64,000 nt of DNA from Malaciobacter pacificus (GTDB taxonomy: Bacteria > Campylobacterota > Campylobacteria > Campylobacterales > Arcobacteraceae). The stretch spans positions 124,001 through 188,000 of the forward strand of contig NZ_CP035928.1 of assembly GCF_004214795.1 (NCBI RefSeq). The letters are read 5' to 3'. Numbering within the stretch: the first letter of the stretch is position 1; each line of letters begins with the position of its first letter. Below the pieces are notes generated by a model. That model worked only from the letters and a program-made list of their open reading frames with translations, ran no database searches and was not told the DNA's origin. Of this stretch, positions 46,415 through 55,217 are shown in pieces. The position numbers and the translations under genes were made by a program.

Positions 46415-46471
46415 AGTAGACCTTGATTTTTTTAATTTAGTATATCAAAAAGAATACAAGGCTTTTAAGGT

Positions 46472-46843
46472 TTATTGTATATTAAATATACTACTGTATA
46501 AAATAATACACCAAGTGATTACAAAAATACAAATACTAAAAAATACTGCAGCACTACCAACATCTTTGGCTCGTCCAGCCATATCATGATGCTCTAGTGT
46601 AACAAGGTCAACAACTCTTTCAATTGCACTATTTAAAGTCTCAACTAAAGGCATCAACATCAAAGTTATAAACATAATAACTTTATTTGTAATGGTTGTA
46701 TCAAGTATAAATATTACAGGTAAAAGTAATACTACAATTACAAGTTCTACTTTAAAAGAAGTTTCTGTTTTTAGTAAATCTTTTAAACCTTTTAAAGCAT
46801 AAGTTGTGTTTTTAAAAAAGTTGTATTTAGGCTGATTTCTCAA
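46472..46843 (-). CDS. dgkA: Diacylglycerol kinase
   Basis: DgkA phosphorylates diacylglycerol in the inner membrane. The 123-residue, three-helix protein has the signature ETLNSAIERVVD and AGRAKDVGSAAVF. A TTG start preceded by AAAGGA at the right distance is the only sensible one, and it overlaps the PAP2 stop by 17 bp. Next to eptA it fits its known role of recycling the diacylglycerol that EptA releases from phosphatidylethanolamine. Confidence 0.93.
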   Translation of the reverse strand: MRNQPKYNFFKNTTYALKGLKDLLKTETSFKVELVIVVLLLPVIFILDTTITNKVIMFITLMLMPLVETLNSAIERVVDLVTLEHHDMAGRAKDVGSAAVFFSICIFVITWCIILYSSIFNIQ

Positions 46844-47522
46844 TATCTGTTCCTTTTATAAATTTTGAGATGATTAATATCTCACACCAAGCTATTAACA
46901 TAGTTATAATTGTATGACTTAGAAAATGGTCACCAATTAGCATTTTATATAATCCCATAGCCCAAGCTAAAGTAAATGCTGATGTTATGGCGATGATTTT
47001 ATTTTTTCTTTTTTTAAATAAGAAAAAAAGTGAAAGTAAAGCAAAGCCTCCACTTACGTGACCTGCTGGCCAGCATTTGATTTTCTTTTCTTGAATAAAA
47101 TCACTTGGGTATGATTCAAATACTTTAATATTTGGATAATCTCCTCCAAAGTGTTCTATATTTTTTGGACAAGGTGTATTTGAAACAGCTTTTAAGGCTC
47201 CAATAGTTATTGGAACTATAATTGAAGATAAAAGAACAATCAGTAAGCCTTTTTTATATTTTATGATTAACTCTTTTTTTCTAAAAAAGATTAGAGATAT
47301 TGCAATAACTAAAGCAAAAGTTATTAAAACTTTTTTTAATCCATCATATAAAAATAGTCTTAATATTGGTTCATCTTTGTTTATTAACCATTTAGATGTT
47401 TCAAAATTAAAAAAGAAATTTTGAATTAATATGTCCAAATTTGTTAATTCAAATAGTAAAATTACACCAAAAAGAAGAAGTGATGTAATTACTATTTGGA
47501 AATTAATGGATTTTTGAGTCAT
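46827..47522 (-). CDS. PAP2-family membrane phosphatase
   Basis: The 231-residue multi-helix protein has the three PAP2 motifs in altered form: KAVSNTPCP (Cys for the usual Arg), CWPAGHVSG with the active His, and KMLIGDHFLSH with the second His. The family includes LpxE, PgpB and undecaprenyl-PP phosphatases. The ATG at 47522 overlaps eptA by 20 bp. With eptA and dgkA it may act on lipid A or phospholipid phosphates; the altered motif 1 makes activity less certain. Confidence 0.8.
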   Translation of the reverse strand: MTQKSINFQIVITSLLLFGVILLFELTNLDILIQNFFFNFETSKWLINKDEPILRLFLYDGLKKVLITFALVIAISLIFFRKKELIIKYKKGLLIVLLSSIIVPITIGALKAVSNTPCPKNIEHFGGDYPNIKVFESYPSDFIQEKKIKCWPAGHVSGGFALLSLFFLFKKRKNKIIAITSAFTLAWAMGLYKMLIGDHFLSHTIITMLIAWCEILIISKFIKGTDIEKSA

Positions 47523-49110
47523 ACAAAATATCCATATCTTTTTTATAAACCTCACTATCAATTTCAAATATACCTAATAGGGTGTGAAAAAGATTATCAT
47601 GTGAATATTTATTTGATGATTCAGCTTTTAGCTTTTCTAAATCATAATCATTTTTCATATACCCATCCCCTAGCCATAAAACAGAAGCAACATGAGTTTG
47701 CTCTTGTGGAGCCATGAAATATGGCATTCCATGAAGATATAAACCATTCTCTCCTAAACTTTCCCCATGGTCACTCATATAAAGCATTGCAGTTTCATAA
47801 GTTTTAGAATAAGGTTTTAAGAATTTTATAACTTCTGATAAGAAATAATCTGTATATAAAATTGCATTATCATAAGCATTGCTAACTTCTTCTTGAGTAC
47901 ACTCTTCAAGTTGATTTGTTTTACAAACAGGAGTAAATTTTTCAAACTCTTTTGGATATCTTTTATAATATGCTGGCCCATGATTCCCCATTTGGTGAAG
48001 CACAATTAAAATATCTTTATCTTTATTTTTAGATATATACTCTTCAAGACCAACTAACATTCCTATATCTCTACACTCTCCATCTTCAGTACATATTGTA
48101 TTTGTTTTTGAAGTTTTGAAGTCTTCATAATCTATTCTATTAGCAACTCCTTTTGAGCTAGAGTTGTTATCTCTCCATAAGATCTTGATATCTTTTGTAT
48201 TATTTAAAACATCAATAACATTTTGAGTTGAAATACCTTTTTTATAATCATAATCATCCATCTTGTAAATTGAGAACATACATGGAACTGATACTGCAGT
48301 TGAAGTACCACATGAACTCATATTTGAGAAATTTATTACATCTTCTTTTTTTAGAAGTGGATTTGTCTCTTTTTCATATCCATTTAGTGAAAATCTATCA
48401 GCTCTTGCAGTTTCACCAACAACCATAATTACTAACTCTTTTCTATCAATTTCTTCTTTTAGAATTTTTGCATCTTCTCCAATTTCTTTTACAACAACTG
48501 GACCACTATTTGCAGTTTTGTTGATATATTTACCAATACTATACATCCAGTAAACAGGGTTTACACTATATCTTAAAGGTTTGTGCTCTCTAAAAAATGA
48601 GCTATAAAATTTACTAAAAGATAAAACAATAATTATAATTATAAGTAGTGATAAAACTATCGTTTTTAGTTTTGAGATTAACTCTTTTTTTAATCCTTGA
48701 TATTGAATATTTAATTTGTAGATTAAAAAACTTGGAATAAGTCCAAGTATTAATACATATGTAGCAAGTTTTAAACTAAATAAATCTGAAGATTCACTAA
48801 GATTAGTTTGTAAACTATTTCTAATCATTTCATCATCAATTACCACATGGTATGTATCCATAAAATAAGCTGTAAAACAAGAAACAATAAAAATCAATAT
48901 TAACAATGGCTTAGTAGTATATTTTGAAGAAAATAGTGAAAAAAGAAATGTAAAAAGTGCAACTAATATAATTGCAATGGAGATTATATAAACAATATTT
49001 ATCCCTTCAAGACTATAAGTAGTGATTACATTTTGAAAAAAAGTAAAATTAAAAAATGTAGTCAAAACAATGGAAGATAGTAAAATTACTTTTTGTTGAG
49101 ATAAATTCAT
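47503..49110 (-). CDS. eptA: Phosphoethanolamine transferase, EptA-like
   Basis: EptA transfers phosphoethanolamine from phosphatidylethanolamine to lipid A and so lowers binding of polymyxin. The 535-residue protein has five membrane helices and a periplasmic sulfatase-fold domain with nucleophile T234 in VGETARADRFS and the metal site MSDHGESLGENGLYLHG. I chose the ATG at 49110, six bases after AAAGG; another ATG 30 bp upstream has no good ribosome site. C-terminal QEQTHVASVLWL is also typical. Confidence 0.9.
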   Translation of the reverse strand: MNLSQQKVILLSSIVLTTFFNFTFFQNVITTYSLEGINIVYIISIAIILVALFTFLFSLFSSKYTTKPLLILIFIVSCFTAYFMDTYHVVIDDEMIRNSLQTNLSESSDLFSLKLATYVLILGLIPSFLIYKLNIQYQGLKKELISKLKTIVLSLLIIIIIVLSFSKFYSSFFREHKPLRYSVNPVYWMYSIGKYINKTANSGPVVVKEIGEDAKILKEEIDRKELVIMVVGETARADRFSLNGYEKETNPLLKKEDVINFSNMSSCGTSTAVSVPCMFSIYKMDDYDYKKGISTQNVIDVLNNTKDIKILWRDNNSSSKGVANRIDYEDFKTSKTNTICTEDGECRDIGMLVGLEEYISKNKDKDILIVLHQMGNHGPAYYKRYPKEFEKFTPVCKTNQLEECTQEEVSNAYDNAILYTDYFLSEVIKFLKPYSKTYETAMLYMSDHGESLGENGLYLHGMPYFMAPQEQTHVASVLWLGDGYMKNDYDLEKLKAESSNKYSHDNLFHTLLGIFEIDSEVYKKDMDILYDSKIH

Positions 49111-49144
49111 TTTGAACCTTTGATTAATATATGAAATCATAGTT

Positions 49145-49180
49145 TTAATGAATTAATAATCTATTAATTAAGAGTTAATG
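49145..49180. promoter_or_regulatory. TTAAT direct repeats upstream of eptA
   Basis: TTAAT occurs at 49145, 49153, 49164 and 49175; the last three are exactly 11 bp apart. OmpR-class regulators such as PmrA bind TTAA-type half sites at 11-bp spacing. The region is AT-rich, so chance is possible. Confidence 0.35.
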
Positions 49181-49213
49181 AATAATTATGAATTTTTTGT
49201 CATATTTTAATAT

Positions 49214-50251
49214 TCAAAGCCTTTTAGCAAATATTGGTGCTATATTCATAACTATAAAAAGTCTTACTATATGGTGCAGTGTTATATATGGAACACTAGC
49301 ACTTACTAGAATAGCAATTAAATTTATTTCTGCTTGTCCACCTGGAGTAAATGCAAGAAGTGTTGAAATAATTGGGAAATCAAATAGATAGTAGGCAAGG
49401 CTAATAAAAACTACTGAAATAGTCACTAAAATAACAAAATGTCCAAATGTTGCTATAAGTGTTTTTATAATAGTTTTGAAATCAACTCCTTTAAAAGTAA
49501 ATCCAATAATTGTTCCAAATACAACTTGAACAAACTTTAATAACTCATCTGGAACAGTTGTTGTTACTAATCCTGTTGCATGTAAAACAATACTTATAAT
49601 CATAGGACCTATTAAAAAAGCAGCTGAAAGTTTTACCTTTTTTGCAATTATTCCACCAATAAAACCTAAAGTTATTAAAACTAAAAGCTCTATTAGGTTT
49701 ACATCTTTTATTGGAAGGGTGATAAGTTTATTTCCTGCAATATCAACTTGAAAAATATACTGTATTACAAAAGGTAGAGTAATAACTATAAAAAATAGTC
49801 TTGAAGATTGAACAAGTGTAATTTTAGAAATATTCGCTTTTATCTCTTCACCTATTATTACCATTTCAATAACACCACCAGGCATAGAGCTTAAATAAGC
49901 AGTCTTTTTGTCAAAGCCTTGAAATCTATAAAAGTAATACATTCCAGCAACTATTGTAATAATAGTATATGGAATAACAAGAAGTAAACTAAAAAAGTAC
50001 ACATCTAAAAACTGTAAAATCTCAGGAGTAAAAGCACTTCCTATTGTAAGTCCTATTAAAACTCTAGCAGGAGGAGAGAATGTTTTTGGACTTTGTATTG
50101 GAAGTTTTTCAAATCTCATTGCAATTGATGCAGCAAAGATTGAACCTAAAAGCCAAGGAAGAGGAAGATTTAGATAAATAAACAAAATAGAGCCACTAAC
50201 TCCAATTAGTAATGCCAATATCATTTGTAGCAGTATTGTAGTTTTTATCAT
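49214..50251 (-). CDS. AbrB-family membrane protein
   Basis: The 345-residue, roughly ten-helix protein consists of two related halves of the AbrB (ammonia monooxygenase-like) type. Each half has a GSIFAASIAMR- or GPMIISIVLHATG-like segment, and PGGVIEMVI and TPGGQAEINLIA are the paired signature motifs. Members are thought to be transporters or regulators of unknown substrate. It lies 1 bp after the beta-lactamase gene and 104 bp before eptA, all in one direction. Confidence 0.88.
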   Translation of the reverse strand: MIKTTILLQMILALLIGVSGSILFIYLNLPLPWLLGSIFAASIAMRFEKLPIQSPKTFSPPARVLIGLTIGSAFTPEILQFLDVYFFSLLLVIPYTIITIVAGMYYFYRFQGFDKKTAYLSSMPGGVIEMVIIGEEIKANISKITLVQSSRLFFIVITLPFVIQYIFQVDIAGNKLITLPIKDVNLIELLVLITLGFIGGIIAKKVKLSAAFLIGPMIISIVLHATGLVTTTVPDELLKFVQVVFGTIIGFTFKGVDFKTIIKTLIATFGHFVILVTISVVFISLAYYLFDFPIISTLLAFTPGGQAEINLIAILVSASVPYITLHHIVRLFIVMNIAPIFAKRL

Positions 50252-50252
50252 C

Positions 50253-51014
50253 TTATTTAAAATCTATTATATTCTTTATTTTTAAAGCTTCGTAAACTAT
50301 CTGTTTTCTATAGTTTAATTGTTCTTTTTTTATATCTGCATTTAAAGCAAAGAAGTATATCTCTTTCTTTGTTTTAACATATCCTACATACCATCCAATT
50401 TGACCATCCCATCCACTTTTAGCTTTTATTTGAAAGTTAGTATCTTTTTGTATAGTTAAAATATCTTTCAACATAGAAATATTTTTTTCTAAAATAGGCA
50501 AATTTTGAGTATAGATTTTTTTTAGAAAATCAATTTGTTCGAAGGTAGATATTTTTAAACTACTATCTAACCAGAAATTTGATTTATCATCTCCTATAAT
50601 TTTATTCCCATAGTTGAATTTCTTTAAATAATCAAGATAGGTCTCTTTTGAAACTTTTTTACTAAATCTTTTAAAACACCAAACACAAGAGTTAGCTACA
50701 GCTGTAGCTAATGTTTGGTCTTTATTCCATAAATCATAAGCTCTTTTAACTTTATCCCATTTTATAATTTCATCTTGAGATTTAATAATATTTTCATTTA
50801 ATAAAATTAAAGTATGAGCTATTTTAAATGTTGAAGCAGGAGAGAATCTAGTATCAGCTCTTTTTGAATTATGTAAGTACAACTTATCACTATTTAAATC
50901 AGTTATAATTAAAGTACCATCTATTTTATAGTTTTCAAAAATTTTTTTAATTGATTCATCATTTGCACTTACAAAGGCAGTGCAAAAAATTAGTAAGCTT
51001 AAAACTTTGAGCAT
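50253..51014 (-). CDS. OXA-type class D beta-lactamase
   Basis: The 253-residue protein has a signal peptide (about 1-17) and all class D motifs: S61TFK64, S109-Cys-V111, Y135GN137, W148 and K199SG201. S61 is the nucleophile and K64 the carboxylated base. Intrinsic OXA enzymes occur in Arcobacter and Campylobacter. It has no mobile element nearby and no change in base composition, so it is probably resident. Its spectrum cannot be read from the motifs. Confidence 0.92.
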   Translation of the reverse strand: MLKVLSLLIFCTAFVSANDESIKKIFENYKIDGTLIITDLNSDKLYLHNSKRADTRFSPASTFKIAHTLILLNENIIKSQDEIIKWDKVKRAYDLWNKDQTLATAVANSCVWCFKRFSKKVSKETYLDYLKKFNYGNKIIGDDKSNFWLDSSLKISTFEQIDFLKKIYTQNLPILEKNISMLKDILTIQKDTNFQIKAKSGWDGQIGWYVGYVKTKKEIYFFALNADIKKEQLNYRKQIVYEALKIKNIIDFK

Positions 51015-51077
51015 TTATATATCCTTTTAATTTAGTTGAATTTTAACAAAAACAAACTATTAGATGGATAAGAATCT

Positions 51078-51115
51078 CCAAATTAAATCTTAGGAAGCGA
51101 ATGGATTTAATTTGG
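51078..51115. repeat. Hairpin with perfect 12-bp arms
   Basis: CCAAATTAAATC (51078-51089) and its exact complement (51104-51115) enclose 14 bases. It lies in the 254-bp gap between porB and the OXA gene, with no strong T-run after it. Confidence 0.6.
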
Positions 51116-51155
51116 AATTCTAATAATTGTTAATATATCTTTTTTTGCGGGATAA

Positions 51156-51205
51156 CTTAAATCTAAAGAATGTTTAAAGCACAGGAGAGTTCTTTTAAAT
51201 TTAAG
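51156..51205. repeat. Second hairpin in the porB-OXA gap
   Basis: A stem of about 15 bp with one mismatch and one bulge (arms 51156-51170 and 51190-51205) encloses 19 bases that include GGAG. The two hairpins could be the por terminator region, a small RNA, or a leader of the OXA mRNA. Confidence 0.5.
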
Positions 51206-51268
51206 TATGAAAAATTATACATAAAAAGTGTGTATAAAAAGTGTTAAAATTTATAAATTTTGTATAAG

Positions 51269-52225
51269 TTACATCCTTATCTCTTCTCTTTTTTGTAAGA
51301 ACTCCCATCTTTCATCAATTCTTTTTTGCCACTCATCAATTAAGTATTCATTCTCTTTTTTGAATAAGTGTTTAAATCTTGGTTGAGCTGCTAAATAGTC
51401 TCTAACTGGAATTATATTTTTTGGTCTATATGTGATATTTAACTCTCTACCATCAATGATTTCATATAATGGGAAAACAAGAGAATCAACTGCTAAATCT
51501 GAAACTTCAATTGTTTGGTTTGGAGCAAATTTCCACTCAGTTGTACAAGCAGACATTGCATTTATAAATACAGGGCCTTTAGTATCAAATCCTCTTTGGA
51601 TTTTTTTAACCATGTCTTTCCATTTATTTGGAGCAACTTGTGCAACATAAGGAGAACCGTGAGCTGCCATAATAGATACGATATCTTTTTTCTGTCTCTT
51701 TTCACCATAAGAGTGAGTTCCAGCAGGTGCAGTTGTAGTAGATGAACCAATTGGAGTTGAAGAAGATCTTTGTCCTCCTGTGTTTGCATAAACTTCATTG
51801 TCTAAACAAACGTACATAAAGTCATGTCCTCTTTCGAAACATCCAGAAATCCATTGAAACCCAATATCATAAGTTGAACCATCACCACCAAAAGTTACAA
51901 ATTTTGGCTGAGGTGTATCTGCACTTATTCTACCTTTGTTTCTTAAAGCTTTATTCATAGTTTCAACACCAGCCATTGCAGTTGATGAGTTCTCAAAACC
52001 AATATGAATCCAAGAACAGTCCCATGAAGTATGAGGGTAAATTGCTGTACAAACCTCTAAACACCCAGTTGAAGCAGAAACAACTAAGTTATCATTGGTT
52101 GCATTTAATACTTCTCTTACGATAATAGAGTGAGCACAACCAGGACATAGAAGGTGTGAACCTTCAAATCTCTCAGCAGCTGTTGAAAACGTTTTTAAGT
52201 TTTTAATTACTTTTTGTGTACTCAT
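51269..52225 (-). CDS. porB: Pyruvate:ferredoxin oxidoreductase beta subunit
   Basis: The 318-residue beta subunit carries the thiamine diphosphate site: CPGCAHSI near the N-terminus, GDGSTYDIGFQW and EVYANTGGQRSS. With PorA it oxidises pyruvate to acetyl-CoA and reduces ferredoxin. I chose the ATG at 52225, just after the porA stop and with GAGGG upstream. It is last of four genes. Confidence 0.95.
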   Translation of the reverse strand: MSTQKVIKNLKTFSTAAERFEGSHLLCPGCAHSIIVREVLNATNDNLVVSASTGCLEVCTAIYPHTSWDCSWIHIGFENSSTAMAGVETMNKALRNKGRISADTPQPKFVTFGGDGSTYDIGFQWISGCFERGHDFMYVCLDNEVYANTGGQRSSSTPIGSSTTTAPAGTHSYGEKRQKKDIVSIMAAHGSPYVAQVAPNKWKDMVKKIQRGFDTKGPVFINAMSACTTEWKFAPNQTIEVSDLAVDSLVFPLYEIIDGRELNITYRPKNIIPVRDYLAAQPRFKHLFKKENEYLIDEWQKRIDERWEFLQKREEIRM

Positions 52226-52226
52226 A

Positions 52227-53462
52227 TTATTTTCCCTCCACATTATAGAAACTTAATTCTGGACCTCTAACTCCGATAAATCTTTGGATATTACCTGAAA
52301 GTTTTCCATCTTTTGCTTCTTTATTTAATGTTCTAAAAATCTCTTTTAAACCAGCAACTGTCATATCTCTACCACCTAATCCATAAATTAAGTTAGATAT
52401 TAAAGGACGTGCCTTTGTATTAATTAGTGCACCTGAAACTTCATTATATAAGGTACCAACAGTACCACCAGGGGCACTTCTGTCCATACATGCTACTGCT
52501 TTTACATTTTGAAGTTCTTTTGCTACTTCTTCAAGGGGAAAAGGTCTAAAGAGTCTTGGTGCAATAACTCCTGCTTTTATTCCCTCTTCCTTTAATTGTT
52601 CAATAGCTACAATAGCAGTTTCATATGTAGAGCCTAAACATACAATTGCAATTTGTGCATCTTCCATACCATAAGATTCAACAAGTTTATACTCTCTTCC
52701 TGTTAACTCTTTAAATTGTGCAAATGTTTCTAAAATAACTTGTTTAGATCCCATTAATGCAGCATGTTGTTTTGCTTTATGTTCAAAGTGCCAATCTTGT
52801 TCCGTTTGAACACCATGAGTTACTGGTCTATCAAAGTTTAATAAAGCATTAACTTGTAAATATTCACCAACAAATTTAGCTGCAACTTCATCTTTTAATG
52901 GCCTAACATTTTGAGCTGTATGAGATGTCATAAATCCATCTTGATTAGAAATAACTGGTAATCTAACCTCAGGGTGTTCTGATATTTTAAATGCCATTAA
53001 AGTCATATCATATGCTTCTTGTGGTGAGAATGCATCTAGTGAAATCCATCCTGAATCTCTTGTCAAGTATAAATCAGAATGGTCACCATTTACATTTAAA
53101 GGTGCTGCTAAAGCTCTATTAACTAAACATAAAACAACTGGTATTCTCATACCTGAGGCTTGGTATAAAACTTCAATCATAAGTGCTAAACCTTGAGAAG
53201 AAGTTGCAGTGGCAACTCTACCACCAGCTGCACCTGCTCCAACACATGCAGACATAGCAGCATGTTCTGATTCAGTCATCATAACTTCACCATCAATATA
53301 TCCATTTGCATGGAACATAGCATAGTTTTCAACTGTAGCAGTTGAAGGAGTAATAGGATAAGCAGCAACTACATCAACATCAGCTTGTCTTAAAGCTTGT
53401 GAGTTTGCCATATTTCCATCCCAAACTTCTACTTCTCTTAATTCCATAACATTTTTATTCAT
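52227..53462 (-). CDS. porA: Pyruvate:ferredoxin oxidoreductase alpha subunit
   Basis: The 411-residue alpha subunit has the signature AAYPITPST near residue 35, TATSSQGLALMIEVLYQASG and the C-terminal domain with VACMDRSAPGG, which binds CoA-related parts. It works with porB. The start is 2 bp after the porD stop. Confidence 0.96.
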   Translation of the reverse strand: MNKNVMELREVEVWDGNMANSQALRQADVDVVAAYPITPSTATVENYAMFHANGYIDGEVMMTESEHAAMSACVGAGAAGGRVATATSSQGLALMIEVLYQASGMRIPVVLCLVNRALAAPLNVNGDHSDLYLTRDSGWISLDAFSPQEAYDMTLMAFKISEHPEVRLPVISNQDGFMTSHTAQNVRPLKDEVAAKFVGEYLQVNALLNFDRPVTHGVQTEQDWHFEHKAKQHAALMGSKQVILETFAQFKELTGREYKLVESYGMEDAQIAIVCLGSTYETAIVAIEQLKEEGIKAGVIAPRLFRPFPLEEVAKELQNVKAVACMDRSAPGGTVGTLYNEVSGALINTKARPLISNLIYGLGGRDMTVAGLKEIFRTLNKEAKDGKLSGNIQRFIGVRGPELSFYNVEGK

Positions 53463-53464
53463 TG

Positions 53465-53875
53465 TTACTCACCTCTCTTCTTTTTTTCTGGCCATTTGCT
53501 TAAAGCATCTTCTACTGTTTCATACTCATTAAACATTAAAAGAGATTTTGGGTTAGTTGGACATACACTTACACATAGTCCACAACCTTTACAGTGTTCA
53601 TAATCAACACCTTTCATCTCTTTATTTCTTGCAATAATAGAAGAATCTGGACAGAAAACCCAACAGTTCTGACAGTCAATACAAGTCTGGCTATTCCAAA
53701 CTGGTTTAATAACTCTCCAGTCTCCCACACTCATACTTTTTGAACTTGTTTCTGAATATTTTCTATCTTCTGGTTGAATGTCTGCTAGGTTATAGTCTAC
53801 ATAACCATCAAATGTATATAATGCAGCCCCTGGAACTAATTCGTCCCACCCCATTTCATTAATTGGTTTACTCAT
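53465..53875 (-). CDS. porD: Pyruvate:ferredoxin oxidoreductase delta subunit
   Basis: The 136-residue ferredoxin-like subunit holds two 4Fe-4S clusters in CIDCQNCWVFCPDSS and CKGCGLCVSVCPTNP. It has an N-terminal extension of about 55 residues before them. It passes electrons to ferredoxin or flavodoxin. Confidence 0.96.
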   Translation of the reverse strand: MSKPINEMGWDELVPGAALYTFDGYVDYNLADIQPEDRKYSETSSKSMSVGDWRVIKPVWNSQTCIDCQNCWVFCPDSSIIARNKEMKGVDYEHCKGCGLCVSVCPTNPKSLLMFNEYETVEDALSKWPEKKKRGE

Positions 53876-53886
53876 ATTAATATCCT

Positions 53887-54450
53887 TTATTGAACTTCGT
53901 CATAAGCTCTTTGGATTGCTACCATATTTGCATCAATCACATTAGCAGGTAACTTTTTAAGTACATGTTTCATTTTTTCTTTAAAGTCTTCAATTTCGTA
54001 CATATTACTAACTTTCATAAATGCACCTAACATTGGAGTATTTGGAATTGCTTTACCAATAGTATCTCTAGCTATTTGTAAACAATCTAAAATAAATACT
54101 CTATCTTTTATATCTTGTAAAGATGGAACTAAATCAATTAATTCATCTTTGCTAAGGTGAGTTGTAATAATATATTTTGTAGTTTCTTTTCCATTAGCAG
54201 TTATATCATCTGTTAGAGCAAGACCTGGATCAAGAATGAACACATAATCTGGGCTCATATATTTTTCATGATTTAAAATTGGTTTATCATCAATTCTATT
54301 ATAAGCAGTCATTGATGCACCTCTTTTTGCTGATCCATAAAATGCAAATGCTTGTACTTCTTTGCCTGATTCTGCTACAATTGAACCAAGACCTTTTGCA
54401 CCTGTCACAGCACCTTGACCTGCTCGGCTATGCCATCTAATCTCTAACAT
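53887..54450 (-). CDS. porC: Pyruvate:ferredoxin oxidoreductase gamma subunit
   Basis: The 187-residue gamma subunit starts EIRWHSRAGQGAVTGAKGL, the family signature. It is the first gene of the por operon; the order gamma-delta-alpha-beta equals the Helicobacter porCDAB arrangement, whereas C. jejuni uses one fused chain. AAGGAG precedes its ATG. Confidence 0.95.
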   Translation of the reverse strand: MLEIRWHSRAGQGAVTGAKGLGSIVAESGKEVQAFAFYGSAKRGASMTAYNRIDDKPILNHEKYMSPDYVFILDPGLALTDDITANGKETTKYIITTHLSKDELIDLVPSLQDIKDRVFILDCLQIARDTIGKAIPNTPMLGAFMKVSNMYEIEDFKEKMKHVLKKLPANVIDANMVAIQRAYDEVQ

Positions 54451-54504
54451 AGAGGCTCCTTAATAATATTAAAATTGACTTAAAAAAAATAATTAGTCTT
54501 TTAT

Positions 54505-54510
54505 ATTATA
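54505..54510 (-). promoter_or_regulatory. -10 box for the por operon
   Basis: TATAAT on the minus strand lies about 55 bp before the porC ATG, in the 104-bp gap after the HAD gene. Confidence 0.45.
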
Positions 54511-54554
54511 TTAACTTTTAACTTATGTGGAACTTTTATTGAGTAAAAATGGTT

Positions 54555-55214
54555 TTAAATGTTTAATTCTTTTATATATTTAACAGCATCAAAGGCATCA
54601 TTTTTAATGTTTTTTGTATATTCTAACAACTCTTCTTGTGAACCATATCCACATAAAACACCAACACTATTTATTGACGATTCATTTGCACAAATCAAAT
54701 CAAGCTTTGTATCACCTATCATCCATACATCATGTTTTGTTTTGTCAAAATTCATATCTGATAATGTTTTTAAAATTGGTTCAGGATGTGGTTTTGGATT
54801 TTGTACACACTCTCTTCCTGTTACGATTTCAAAATATTTATTTATATCAAAGTGTTCAAGTAAAGGCATTGTATATTTTCTTGTTTTTGTTGTAACAACT
54901 GAAACTCTTGCAAATGAAGCTGCTAATTGAACTGCTTCATATGCTTTATCTAAAAGTAGAGTTTTTTTTGTAGAGATATCTTTATATCTATTTTTATATG
55001 CATCTACAAAATCCCAAACTTTAGAGTCTTCAATTCCTAAATCTTTATACATAATATCAAGGGGATATCCAATTAAGGCTTTTATATCTTCATCACAGCC
55101 TTTAAAGTCATATTCCATAACTTTAAATGAGTGATGAAATGTAGAAACAATAGCATCAGTTGAGTCTATTAATGTTCCATCTAAATCAAATAGTATGATT
55201 GTATCTTTTTTCAA
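54555..55214 (-). CDS. HAD-family phosphatase, Gph-like
   Basis: The 219-residue HAD hydrolase has the nucleophile motif DLDGTLIDS (D10 and D12), the VVTTKTRKYT region with motif II Thr, and GDTKLDLICANESSINSVGV as motif IV. The cap type fits phosphoglycolate phosphatase. A TTG start lies 7 bp after AAGGA. It is 3 bp after the solute-binding protein gene. Confidence 0.88.
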   Translation of the reverse strand: MKKDTIILFDLDGTLIDSTDAIVSTFHHSFKVMEYDFKGCDEDIKALIGYPLDIMYKDLGIEDSKVWDFVDAYKNRYKDISTKKTLLLDKAYEAVQLAASFARVSVVTTKTRKYTMPLLEHFDINKYFEIVTGRECVQNPKPHPEPILKTLSDMNFDKTKHDVWMIGDTKLDLICANESSINSVGVLCGYGSQEELLEYTKNIKNDAFDAVKYIKELNI

Positions 55215-55217
55215 ATT

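Noticed and set aside
50253-51014. Acquired resistance cassette
   Set aside because: No integrase, attC-like site, insertion sequence or base-composition shift accompanies the OXA gene.
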